Shown here piece after piece: positions 33,265 through 44,425 of a stretch of 64,000 nucleotides of DNA. Origin of the DNA: Suillus spraguei. Its lineage: Eukaryota > Basidiomycota > Agaricomycetes > Boletales > Suillaceae. A program made the translations under genes and the position numbers. The notes below the pieces were generated by a model. That model did not search any database. It saw only the letters and a list, made by a program, of their open reading frames with translations, and had not been told where the DNA came from. The DNA is taken from assembly GCA_016800925.1 (NCBI GenBank), contig JABCPU010000296.1, positions 1-64,000 on the forward strand, read 5' to 3'. The number at the start of each line of letters is the position of its first letter. Within the stretch, counting starts at the first letter, position 1.

Positions 33265-33775
33265 GCGGATGGGTTTGTGATCTTACTGTAGATAGTACTA
33301 CATACTCAATGTGTATGTTCGCGCCGTTTTGAATTTGACTATGTATCCGAGTCTCTCTGTGGAGGAGTTGAATTAAAATTGTTATCGTTTGACCAATCAC
33401 TTACAATCACTTGTCAAGATCATATGTTTGGGCCCAGAGTCTCTGCGGTACTAGTTGAACATTCAAATTGAAATTGTTTTCATTTGACCGATCGCGATCG
33501 GTACATATACTACTTGTAGTTGTGAATGGATACTTTCTCTATCGTATGAATTTGTATCTGACACGTTTAGTTATGAACGCAGACTGTTGTTTTAGTTATT
33601 TCTCTGTCTGTCTGTCCCGAAGGGTCCGTGCGTGCAGCCATTCAAAGTGCCATTACATTTCAAGTAAGTCACGCATAATCCTATACGTACTTTCCACGCA
33701 CAATCTCAAGTATCTTCTACACACAATCTTATATACCTTCCAGCATCATTCATTGCTTGCTCCCGATTGCTTCAA

Positions 33776-34410
33776 ATGCTATCTAAATACACTGAACAAC
33801 AGCGTCTCGAGGCACGACGACAATCAAAACGAAGGTATTATGAAAGGTACGTCCTCAACCACCAACCAAATAGGAACCGACCGAATCTTCACAGACACAA
33901 GCTCGACGAACGGTTAAAATCCAGAGGTCGCTGGCACAAAGCTCATGGAGCTACAGAGGTACATATATGTTCTACTCCTCACTCTAACAGCGCATAAGCT
34001 AATGAACGACTCAGGCTACTCAAGAGCTTCTACTAAAACTAGACCACCTATGGGTCAACTTAGGGTATTCTCCAGGTGCTTCCCAATATGCAATCCTCAA
34101 GTCCCAGAGCCTCCAGTTGGTTTGTGACGCTGATAGTGAAGGATGGCAAGCTGTGAGGCCACGTTGTGAAGAAATGTTAGTAGAGGTGCAAGGACTTCTT
34201 TCTGAAGCCCGCGAGCTGCTTGCAAGTTCACTGCGGGTGGATGGTGCATGTACAGGGTATCTTCTTGCATCTTCTGCAGCTGCTGTTGATGCTGTGCAAT
34301 TGCACTGTGATGCATTGGAAGAAGGACTGACATTGATGGACGACAGTACAGATAAATTCTTCGAGCGTCTCCAGCATGACCAACTTGTATGGCAGAAGGT
34401 GTCAAGGTAG
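33776..34410 (+). CDS. Basic/helical protein of the KDZ element, three exons
   Basis: Exons 33776-33846, 33895-33958 and 34015-34410 join in frame. The N-terminus is strongly basic (MLSKYTEQQRLEARRQSKRR, then HKLDERLKSRGRWHKAHGA). The rest is helical: ATQELLLKLDHLWVNLGYSP, ILKSQSLQLVCDADSEGWQA, EMLVEVQGLLSEARELLASS and TLMDDSTDKFFERLQHDQLV. It ends WQKVSR stop, about 175 residues. The basic head and coiled-coil-like body suggest a nucleic-acid-binding or scaffold role in transposition (inference). It lies 190 bp upstream of the transposase on the same strand. No family is recognised. Confidence 0.68.
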
Positions 34411-34600
34411 ATCAGCATATTTCTATCTACAACCTCTGCATAGTGCACATGTCCTTGTTGACGCCATTGTCATGTCACGTGAGTATTATGGTGAAACACG
34501 CTGCCTCCACGCCTTAAGCCTTAAGCTCTACTCGACTACAAAGCCTTAAGCTCTACTCGACTACAAAGCCTTAAGCTTTACTCAATTACAAATTGCCATC

Positions 34601-37600
34601 ATGGTTGGCAGCAAATGTCGACGCGAAATGGACAAACTAAAGAGAGACTGGTACACACTCAATAGAAACCTCCACGCTCAGCAAGCTCAACGTCAGCAAG
34701 CTCAACGTCAAGCTTCGTCCTCCTCTCATGTCGTTGACGACCATGAGCTTTATCATAAGCACTCTTGCTTCTCTCGAACCGCTTCAGGCAGGATCTCCAC
34801 TGAAACCGAATTCTTCCATGTAGCTGAAGGTAGTCCTGCGCACACCTCACATGCACCTCAATTGGTCCCCGAGACGCTGACGGAGGAATTCAGCTATGAT
34901 TTCGACTCATCTACACCTGATGGCGACTTCGTTGATCCTGCATATGAGAGCCACTTGGCCGAGTCTACTCTGGAGCCTAAGAAACCTGTAAGGCCAACTG
35001 GGGTACGATAATTTCCAATTTTATGATGTTCTTCTTTAATTGGAACTGGACAGGACCGTGCAATGGCCCACTGGGTTAAGGAGGAGCGAGAGAAATATCT
35101 TATGGAGCTCATTAGACTCGAAGGCCGTGGTGATTATGCTACCCGTGAAGCTTGTCGCAGGGATCGTGAATGCACATTCAAGCCGGAGTATCGTTGCAAG
35201 GACTGTTTTGGCACCGAACTGTACTGCAAGGATTGCATGGTAGAAAGGCATCGTGATAATCCGCTGCACAGGATCGAGGCATGTAGTCTAGATTGTCTAT
35301 CTTTAGGTGCGCTAACCGTTGTTTTAGCACTGGAATGGTTATTATTTCGAGGATACTACCCTCAAATATCTTGGACTCCGAATCCAGCTTGGCCATCCAG
35401 TTGGTGAACGATGCTTCAATCAATCCAAGGCATTTGACGATGATTTCGTGATTTTGGACATCAATCATGTTCACGAGGTCGCGCTAGATTTTTGCAAGTG
35501 CTCGTGCGCACAAAGTCACACAACTCAAATTTTTCAAGCCCGCTTATATCCTGCAACATCTTCCAATCCAAAATCAGCTGCCACCTTCCGAGTTTTGCAA
35601 CACTTCCAGATGTTGACTTTCGAGTCAAAAGCGTCCACATTCGAATATTGGCAGACGCTCGCTCGTCTCACAGATAACACGGGTATCAAGCCCTGCAAGG
35701 TAAGCATGTTGTGTGCCTGCGAAAGTTGGACTTACTAACGTTGAATTGATAGGATCGCTACGAAAGCTTATTGCGTATGATCAAGCAATGGCGGAACATC
35801 ACGCTTCTAAAACGCTTCGGCCGAGGTCATGATCCTGCTGGTATCGATGCGACTGAACCTGGAGGATGTGTGGTACTGTGTCACACCTGCCCTCATCCTC
35901 GCAAGAATTTACCAGATGACTGGAGAATGGCGCCCCCTGACAAGCAATGGCTGTACGCACAATATTTTGCCATCGACGCAAACTTTTGGTTGGTCCGGAA
36001 GAACGTGTCCTCTGATAGCATTGACCCCGGTTTGAGTAAAGGGTGGTCTTATTTCGTCGAGGAGACCGGCTTTAAACTATTCCTGAAGGATATTGAAAAG
36101 GTCTCACAAGAGGTACGTGAGCACGTTCGTTTTACATCGCTATCACTAATGACCAACTTAGAAAAGCACTTGCGTCAATCACAACGCCGTGAATCTCGCG
36201 GAAACAAAGAACTCACGAGGGCTGGCTGCGACAGGAGCAGGAACCGTGGACTGTTCTCGTCACAACTTCAAGCGGCCATGCGGAGTGGGAGATCTTCAAC
36301 AAGGAGAAAAGTATGTATTGAATTGTATCATCTTTATCGCATAACTTACAACTTTAAACCAGGTATATGAACATGGACTATTTCTTTTTCTCGACCGTGC
36401 AGCACTCCGACGAAGTCAGCATACTTAATGTATCCTACGATATTGCCTGTCAGTGGAGCAAACATCTATGGGACCGCATGTCAACATACCCATCGCGTCT
36501 ACACTTCGAGCGCGACCGAAAGACAATGACATTCCTTATTCCAAAGTTTCACTTACCAGCCCATATCGCCGCCTGTCAGATATCATTTTCGCATAACCTT
36601 ATCAAGGGGATGGGACGCACCGATGGTGAGGCCCCAGAGCGAGGATGGGCCAACATTTATCCCGTCGCTACAAGCACGCGGGAGATGGGTCCTGGTGCAC
36701 GCAGAGATACTCTCGATGACCATTTCGGTTACTATAACTGGAAAAAGGTGACTAACTTTGGTACGTGTTCATAATTGTCTCGGCGCAGCAATCCTTGAAA
36801 ATAATGGCCAATAGGTATCAGTTTATTGAGCAAGATAAAGACCACAATTCCTGAGCGTGAACAACACCAATGCGACTTCGACGAATTCAACCGTGCGCTG
36901 ACTGAAGAATGGCCGAGTGAAGTGGCCCAGTGGAAAGAAGTTGTTGAAAACTGGGAGTCCGACCATTCAAGCAAAAATCCGTTCGAGATAAGGACGGTCT
37001 GTAAGTGTGACTCACTCTGTATGTTAGATTTTTGACTGACCATGCATAGCCATGACGCTGGCTGCCGTACGCCTCAAACTATCTCAACAAGAAGCCAAAG
37101 ACCTCGAAAATGGGCTCAACAATTCATTGCATATGGATATCTCACCCGGCGTACTGATATCGTCTGGAATGGACCTTGAAGAACAACAGTACGTGTTTGA
37201 CATTTATTTCTTATTTATGACTTCTAATGAATTATCTACAGATACCGCCTACAACAAGATCTGGCCGCTCTCAGTACCCATCCAACGGATCTGCAAACGA
37301 CGAAGCTGCAGGAATGCTCGAATGCACTCCTGCGAAAGATAGAGCAGTGGTGCAACATTCAGTTGCTCTACATGCCTGCAGTCGGACGCCTTCGTGCAGT
37401 TGAAATTGCAAATGTACAATTGCTGCGTGAGGAGAAGGCTCATGAAGTCAAGCTGTGGTTTCCATCGAAGGTCAAGGAGACCACTGAGCCATGTGAGGAG
37501 TCGCTTTGCGCATATGAGTGGGAGTTGCGGCATGCACAGGCACACAAAGCTCTGGACGAGCTTCGCCGACAACTCCGACTTTGCACTCACCTCTACAAGT

Positions 37601-38258
37601 TCAAAGATACGCACATTCGCGGTCAACGAGCTAATACCAGGGCATCCGCGGTGCTTAACAAAGTAGAACAAACCATCAAAACTGCTGTGGCGCGGTATCA
37701 CAGAGCCTGGTCAGCCGTCAAGACGCTATCCATGGTCCTGGGCAAGCCAAACTGGGAAATCGAGCTGCCAGAGTTACGACCAGCTGATGTTCGTGGGATG
37801 ACGGAAGGAGAAGCCGGGCAATCTGAAGGCACCCACACCTTGTCCTGGATTTGGAAGACCCACGGTGTAGCTGGAGTTGGCGAAGACAGCGAGGCTGTTT
37901 TATCTGAAGGTAGGGGCCTCATCGTTGACAGGCACAGGGAATTGACCTAATCCTTCGAATAGGATTGCGTATTGAATGGTGCAAATCTCGGGCACGCGCT
38001 AACCGGTGGGCTGAAGAAGTCGACCTCCTGCAAGAGGAGATGCGGCGTGTAGCCAGCTTTCTGTCGTGGCATGCTGGGTGGTGGGAGGAGCAGGCAAATC
38101 GGAGGACCGCCCTAGCTGCACCCGAACAGGAGGGGATCGAGGGGTATGCGAAATGGCAGGCCGCTCTTCGTAGAGCCATGCAGGACCGATTCCAGCAGAT
38201 GTGGAGTGTCGTGCCAGCGCTTCTCCAGTCCATGTCGCCTGCAATAGCAGTGTCGTAG
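34601..38258 (+). CDS. KDZ transposase with CxC2 cysteine cluster
   Basis: About ten exons give roughly 1,000 residues with no internal stop. The N-terminus is Gln/Ser-rich. From residue about 140, KEEREKYLMELIRLEGRGDY leads to the CxC2 cluster CRRDRECTFKPEYRCKDCFG, Y-CKDCMVERH. Exon 3 (after a GC-AG intron at 35279-35327) gives HWNGYYFEDTTLKYLGLRIQ and CKCSCAQSHTTQIFQARLYP. The KDZ core shows FAIDANFWLVRKN, KYMNMDYFFF, ILNVSYDIACQWSKHLW, FHLPAHIAACQ and MGRTDGEAPERGWANIYPVA; Asp in IDANF and NMDY or YDIAC, and Glu in GEAPERGW, are likely catalytic. A helical C-terminal region ends SPAIAVS stop. It probably cuts and moves the surrounding element. Confidence 0.92.
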
Positions 38259-38479
38259 GGGAGCTTTTGTTTCTGCAATATTCATAGCGCATGTTGACTG
38301 AATATAGTAATATTGATGTTCGTTCCTATTGATCGGGGGTAGCGCCAACGGGTACCTATTGATCGGGGTAGCGCCAACGAGGGAGAACATCAACCAGGGA
38401 CTGGAGAGAAGCACCAGCACCAATGAGGGAATGAGTGAATCGGGCTGAGATCAATCTGACAATGATCTGGCATGCGAGC

Positions 38480-38640
38480 TCTCCAGCTTGATGCTTCATG
38501 GTCAGAGGGATTAGTAGGGCAGGCAGTGGTCTCTGGCTCGATGCTTCACGGTCAGAGCTTGATGCTTCACGGTCAGAGGGATTGGTAGGGCAGGCAGTGT
38601 CTCTGGCTTCATGCTTCACGGTCAGAGGTTTAGAGGCATT
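38480..38640 (+). repeat. Right subterminal repeats of the KDZ element
   Basis: GATGCTTCAYGGTCAGAGG recurs four times, with GGATTRGTAGGGCAGGCAGTG between copies. It sits just inside the right end. The GATGCTTCA core also occurs near the left end (29149, 29222). Confidence 0.8.
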
Positions 38641-38709
38641 TGTGCATCAAGCCTTATGTGTAATTGGATACTTTTAAGCTTCAACACTACAGGTACAGGT
38701 GGGGAATGC

Positions 38710-39360
38710 CAGCATAGTACATGCGTGTTGAGTCATCATTGTTAGTCCAATAGTTGTGGTAATATCTGGCATGACATTCTGAATGAAATGGTCAGTAGGC
38801 ATTACTGAAAAATAAAGAACATACATCGACAATAAGTTGATACCGAATGGACCGAAAGAGAACCATCTCGTAGCATAAAGAGGCTAGCCCAAAATTTATT
38901 GACATCTGTGAGAGTGGCTACTTCATTACCATCATGGTAGTTCATGCATTCAGGACTCTGGCATACATGTGTTGGTGGATACAAGTCGTGATATCCTATG
39001 AGGTTTGAATATGTCAGTGAAAGAAGAGAAACAATGAACAGCAACACACCAATACCACGCATAGTCCATGATGGTTAAAGCCTCAATCTCCTGGTCAGTT
39101 GGGAGTACTGTATCATGAGTCCAGATAACCTGACGCAATGCTACCCAGCATGCGAGGACAGTGGGTCGGTCTTGGCCAAGTGCATCAGCAAGAAGGAGTA
39201 TAACAACTTCTGGAGGGTGGGTGGGTAGATGGTGGATGTCAGTCATGCACTGGTGAATGAATGGTTTCGCCATGCATGCAAGCTGAACAAACGCTGTGAG
39301 GTCAGAGAAGGTGAGATTAGACGTATTGAAGGACACAAGTAACTGACAGATGTCCATCAT
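38710..39360 (-). pseudogene. CxC5/CxC6 KDZ-type gene, N-terminal exons
   Basis: The N-terminal half reads LTAFVQLACMAKPFIHQCMT, VVILLLADALGQDRPTVLAC and IEALTIMDYAWY. An intron leads to YHDLYPPTHVCQSPECMNYH, TLRDGSLSVHSVSTYCR and another intron. Then come FHSECHARYYHNYW and STRMYYAGIP, where the KDZ element interrupts it. LYPPTxVC...C and the YYxGIP motif are typical of CxC5 (family knowledge). The continuation, SIIQAVRHFYIE, is supplied by the 19-bp remnant at 29113-29131 and by 21473 downwards. The start at the paired Met (39360) is tentative. Confidence 0.72.
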
Positions 39361-40054
39361 GAAGGGATCAAGAAGGAGGTCAATAATGGCGATGAGGAAG
39401 GGGATCAGAGGGACGTCAGTAATGGTGATGAGGAGGAGCAGTTGAGTGTGATATATGTTGCTAACAATGTTGTTTGGTCATTCTACCTGGTGCCATTGTA
39501 GACTCCAGTAGACTCCGGTAGACTCAGGTGGACTGCGGTAGATTCTGCGGGATTATCGGAACGGAAGTCTACTGATTTTCTATGCGAGTCCACGGTATAT
39601 TCTACCCATACACCTTACATGCCCTCTATCACTCGGACCTTACTCGGTTCTTTCGAGTTTCTGCACAGAAAAAGTCCGAACACCCTCACGGCATTCACAC
39701 CGAAAAGACCCCAGACTCTGCAGGACATGTTCGCTTCAGTTTATTTGTTGCAGCTGCTATATGTGACAGCATAGACTCGGTGGAATTGATGTTGTGTAAT
39801 CGCGCACTCGATAGTATATCGCGCAATTGATTAAAGTTCCTTTTGGAGCGTCATACTATCGTTCATGCTTGCCATGAACATGACGCCAACATCTGGCTCA
39901 AGCATGGTGTGTCGGCTGTGTATCTGCACCTCTTGTTATAATCCACTCTGTTATACTCACAAATACTGAGATCGGTATATCATTAGCATCCTAAAATAAT
40001 ACATACAACTATCATATAGTGACGGACTAGGGTAAAAAAGTAATATGACTTAGA
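39361..40054. other. Intergenic, no gene seen
   Basis: The sequence includes a short run of TAGACTCCRGTAGACTC-type repeats at 39497-39550. An ATG-initiated frame at 39582-39830 shows no recognisable domain. Confidence 0.5.
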
Positions 40055-41886
40055 TCATGCAATATCAGCAGTATTCCATTCGTTGTAATTTGAGGCTGAA
40101 CACCAGTTGGCATCCTCGAAAACTGGACTGCCATCCACAGGACCTTGAGCGGCTGAGATTTTGGCAGCGGGATATATTGTGCTCAAGCGAGGTCCTCGAA
40201 TAGTGGAGAATGATGGATTCTCTGCAAAACCGATGGCTCGTACAGGAAGGGTTAGAGGACTTGTCGAACCAGATCGCGCACGGCTACTCGACTCAACGCG
40301 CGCTGCGGAGGAGATTGAGTCTGATCGCAATCGTCGAGAACGACAACTCCTCCTAAGGGTTTTAATATGGCATGATTACGTGTAGACATCATGATATTTT
40401 CTGCTTGCGAGGAGAGGGACTAGGTCTATAATATGCTTGCTTCTTGATGTTCAGAGTGATCCTTGACATCATCGTGACCTGTTGACCGTAAATGGTCAGG
40501 TTATGTCAAATATGCAGTTCAATTCATGCTCACGGTAAGGCTGTAACGGAATGATGTTAGGCAATCACTGTTATTCGTGGTTTACAACAAAGACTCACAG
40601 AAGTTCGAGCCTGTGCACGTATATTGTAAGCAAACAAGATCTAAGCAAACACGAAGATATACGTACTGTGCGGTGATATTTTGGATCCCCACTGGAGCTC
40701 TAATGATCATGATTGCCAGGATCAGATTTACGGTGCAGATGACACTGTATGCTTGGTGAGCTCCGCTACCCATAGAACCTGGCTCGCGTACCTGTAGTAC
40801 AGTAACCCGTCTGCGAAGAGGGCACGAATAACACGACCCGCTTCCTTATTGCGGATAGCGGGAAGCGTGCGGTTCAACGTCAACCCAAAGACATACGTGT
40901 CATAGAGGAGAGGTAACCAGGCTGACGCCGAAGCAATACTGCCGCTGGAAAGTGTTCAAAACTCACATATGCATATCAGTCGTATGTAAGGAGTCAGGAC
41001 ATACGAATTGAACACCATAGAGCAAGCTGTGAAAACGTAAGTAAGGTTGTCGTGTGCGAAAAATGAGTACCTCACAGTGAACATTGCGTGTATGAATAAC
41101 GGCTGGGCCCTGTCATCAACTTATGCATAACGCGACGAAGGTGAAAACATACGTTCAGCATGACTCAATAGCCATGCAGTTACTCCAATCCAAGCCAGCA
41201 GTAAAAATACCGCCAGTAAAATGGCAGCCCGTTGATGTTTATACATTGCATTTACCCTGTATGCTCCGTCATCAGTAGACGCTTTCTGAGAGGAGAACAA
41301 ATCTCACCGCAACAGCATCATTATCCCAACTATCTCAATTCCTATAGCTGTCATGGCCCCTTCGTAGCGGACAAAATGCCGGCAACTTGGAAAATGTCAG
41401 CTGAGCCAAACGGTGCAGTGTAATGCTGACCTCTGCGGTCAAGTTTGTAAGATTCATCACCAGTAGTGAGTATAAAATATTAAAACTCACTTCGTAGCTC
41501 CATGAAGGGAGGTTGAATGCTAGTGGAGACGTCACGGATGAAATTGTAAGCCGAAAGTAATGTACTCACCAACCAGGTTGATGATAAAGCCGACAGGAGT
41601 AAGATATCGGTTCTGGGAATACGCGTGAGGTTTTTAACTGGCAGATATTGCAAATACGATGCATACCAGTAGAAACAAGTATACATCTAAGCAGGTTCAG
41701 ATACCAGCTCATATACATGTTGGCGATGCCACTTACGTATACCCTTGCGCCCTTGCCAGATAAAGTCAATCTGAGTACTACGTTGAGTTTCACCGAATTC
41801 TGGTGCAAATAGCAATGTCGCACCTCATCTCCGATGGTGACAAGGTGGTCCCAAATCAATATGGTGAAACCTACAAACGCGACATA
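40055..41886 (-). CDS. DUF6533-domain integral membrane protein (5' exon unresolved)
   Basis: After a TTTAG acceptor at 41886 the first clear exon reads YVAFVGFTILIWDHLVTIGD, the DUF6533 signature. Later exons give FVRYEGAMTAIGIEIVGIMM, AMYKHQRAAILLAVFLLLAW, SASAWLPLLYDTYVFGLTLN, EAGRVIRALFADGLLYY and VNLILAIMIIRAPVGIQNIT. The cytoplasmic tail is SSRARSGSTSPLTLPVRAIG and ends at TGA 40055-40057. About seven hydrophobic segments give the usual seven-helix layout. The family is a basidiomycete-specific set of membrane proteins without known function. Exon joins are not fully resolved, and one in-frame stop near HCTVWLS may mark a missed splice or a lesion. The first coding exon must lie upstream of 41897. 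Confidence 0.75.
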
Positions 41887-43550
41887 CTAAATCATGAGAT
41901 GTGTATATCAGCCACTTGAACAGCAGGACGTGTTGAACGTACAATGGTTTGGTGCCTGAAAAGATGGGTATTGAGTATACAAAGACAAAAAATGACGATA
42001 AGAAAGCATGAGTCACGTTTCTGCGAAGTCCTGACTGATTGTTTCCTTCACTAGTGGGTACGGCATCTATCCACGGAAATGGTAGTCCAAGACGAGTGAG
42101 GAGGGTGGTGTGCTTTAGGGAAGGTTTTAGGATTGTTAGCCCCAAAAGATTGTCTCAATCGAGTTGTAGAGGATGAAGAAAACATCACGTTGTGATGAAG
42201 CACTTTATAATATGCAGTAGCACTGGCCCGGGCGTTCATACGAGCATGCTGTCCGAGTCACGCCAAGCAGTATTGGTAAGTGAGTGGTGGGCGGCTTGGC
42301 GTGTTGACTGGTTTTTGGCCCGTGTTTCACGTAATTAACGTTAAGAACGTTCGAGATAATCAATGATACCTAGCGCTCCCCCACACATTGGCAGTGTGGC
42401 CAATCATGCCAGGTTGAGTCACTTGGCCGACCTTGTATCAATAACTACGGATCATCTGACGTTAAAACTATGTGGTGGTTGCACGACTAGTAGTACTAGC
42501 GCTTTTCCAATTCTACTACTACTAATTATACATGTAGGACACACATCGGATGACTGGGTGTCTGTCAATTACTGCATTATGACTTGCAGGTAGCATGCGG
42601 TTACGCGGTATGTAGCACGAGACTGAGCCACATCCGACGCACAGGAAGCTAGCCGAGATTTATTTTTGACACTCGTACACACATTCTTACATAAATTCAA
42701 TCATTCAACGTTGCCGTATAGTTTAGGAGGTGAAATGCACAAATTATTGACCAGTCAATGATGGTAACTAGAGGAGTCCCAGCATAGGATATCCGTTCAC
42801 AGTCAATTTTCAAGAAATTACTCCAGAAACTTATGCGTACACGTGTCATCATTTGACATTTACGTATCACATTTCTAACATGGCCAAGGATCTTATCTTT
42901 AGAGTCCACCCTACTCCTTCTACATTCAGGAACTTTAGAATGTTTTCTCCTGCAGTCATGGCAGGCAAATTCGCCCGGAAAGGAATATGCCCACTAAGTT
43001 ATACAAAGTTGTCGTCGGTTAACATTGAGCGCACGCCCGAGCCACGGACCTGTCCTGTCTTTTACCGACAACAACGCAACAATCCAAGGCAAGGGGCATC
43101 CGATGTTTTTAGTCGACATCGCCTTGCCCGCCAAAGAATACCCCACAACCATTCGAGTCTTGATGCGTGATGGTCCGTTCACCATCACGCCTCTCCGTTG
43201 CAGGATGCCGAGTTTGCATTCTGATCGACTTATCGCGGATGATGAATAGAAACGGAATTCCTTATCAGGTCGTTACTGCATTTTGGTTTAGGTGATTAAA
43301 GTTGATGCGCCAGCAATGCTGCCAAGTCATTGTGGAGCAAGGTTTCAGCATATTGCATTTGTTCACGTAGGCGTCTAGTTCGAGGTCCGTGGTATACCTT
43401 CATTTCCGCCCGCCATATCATTTGATGGCCTTGGCCAAGCGGCATTCACTGATCATCAAATATAAGTTGATACTTGAGTCCCAGATCTCTTCGATTTACG
43501 TGAAGGCATGGGAACATCCAACCAGTGTCTCGTTAATCTCATACTACGTC
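41887..43550. other. Intergenic with possible 5' exon of the DUF6533 gene
   Basis: A donor-like GTACGTTC on the minus strand near 41940 would pair with the 41886 acceptor. No clear start codon could be fixed. From 42250 to 43550 I see no domain or repeat. Confidence 0.4.
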
Positions 43551-44425
43551 ATGAGTAACACCGCCCCGTCTGCAAGTCAGTGGGGATCCCCTACTGCAAG
43601 CAAAAGAGCACTCTTCATACATGGTTTAAATTCGTCTTCGCACACGTTCCACCGTGTTGCATCGATACTTGCTGCCAAAGGCGAGTCTTTTTCACTCGAA
43701 TCTGTTTACAGCGTCGATTGATGTTATGATAACATCATAGGATACTTGGTTGTCGCTCCTAACCTTCTTGCACATGCTCTTAGGACCCCTGGAGCTGACT
43801 TTCGAGTCCAGACATTGGCAGACGACCTCTTGCCCTACCTTCAGGCTGCTGAGTATGATATAGTCATGGGCCACTCAATGGGCGGATCCGTGGTATTATC
43901 ACTTCTCAAATATCTGCCGAAAACCAGGCCTACCTCTGTAGTCCTCGTCGATTCATCTGTAGAATTGACTGCAGCGCAGTTGGCAGTTCTAACAGCCGGA
44001 CGTATTCACATGTCAGACTCACCCCAGAAGATCACATGACATTGAATCCTCTATGGACGAGACAGGATGCTATTTGGAGATCGCTTGGGAGCCAAATCGC
44101 CAGACAAACCAATTTTGATGATCACAGGAATGTCAGTACTTGTTTGTGAGTAGCGTTCTGGAACAAGCGGTACTGATGGTTTGGATTGCCACAGGGCAAC
44201 ACGCCAAGGTCATTCTCGCACTTGTTCGCCGACAAGTCTGCCGCTGTCTTATTGACGGCTTTGATAGCAGATCCGCGATCTAACAGTAATGATTCCTCGA
44301 AGCTGGAGACTATCGCGAAATTTGAGGACGTTAGAGCAGTGATTGTCTCAAATGCATCGCACTGGATACAGAATGAATTCCCAGAAGTGATTGTTGAAGA
44401 GGCGCTAAGAAATATCGAAGAGTAA
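43551..44425 (+). CDS. Alpha/beta hydrolase
   Basis: Exon 1 (43551-43680) encodes MSNTAPSASQWGS, then ALFIHGLNSSSHTFHRVASI. A GC-AG intron (43681-43740) joins to GYLVVAPNLLAHALR. The nucleophile elbow is GHSMGG in YDIVMGHSMGGSVVLSLL. PTSVVLVDSSVEL follows. The frame then shifts at about 44002-44030, where either a 26-nt intron (GT...CCCCAG) or an indel must be invoked. It resumes HMTLNPLWTRQDAIWRSLGS. A 63-nt intron (44132-44194) precedes SFSHLFADK, ADPRS and VSNASHWIQNEFPEVIVEEA. Ser (GHSMG), Asp (ADPRS region) and His (SNASHW) would make the triad. The substrate is unknown. Confidence 0.85.

Larger units (their letters stand above)
29132..38701 (+). mobile_element. KDZ transposon with four genes, 9.6 kb
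   Basis: The element is flanked by a perfect 8-bp duplication GGGAATGC (29124-29131 and 38702-38709), the length reported for Zisupton/KDZ elements. The ends share inverted CTRTAGTGT (left AGGCTATAGTGT; right, inward, ACCTGTAGTGT with a 6-bp CCTGTA repeat) and an inner CTTGATGCACAA. Different GCTTC-rich subterminal repeats lie on each side. The gene content is a minus-strand helix-turn-helix-like protein (30261-32650) and, diverging from it, a small cysteine-rich protein (32815-33264), a helical protein (33776-34410) and a CxC2/KDZ transposase (34601-38258). All open frames appear intact, so it may be autonomous and young. Confidence 0.85.

Noticed and set aside
29137..38697. KDZ ends placed directly at TAGTGT with a 9-bp, heavily mutated duplication
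   Set aside because: Shifting the ends outward gives a perfect 8-bp duplication GGGAATGC and restores the host gene frame, a much better explanation.
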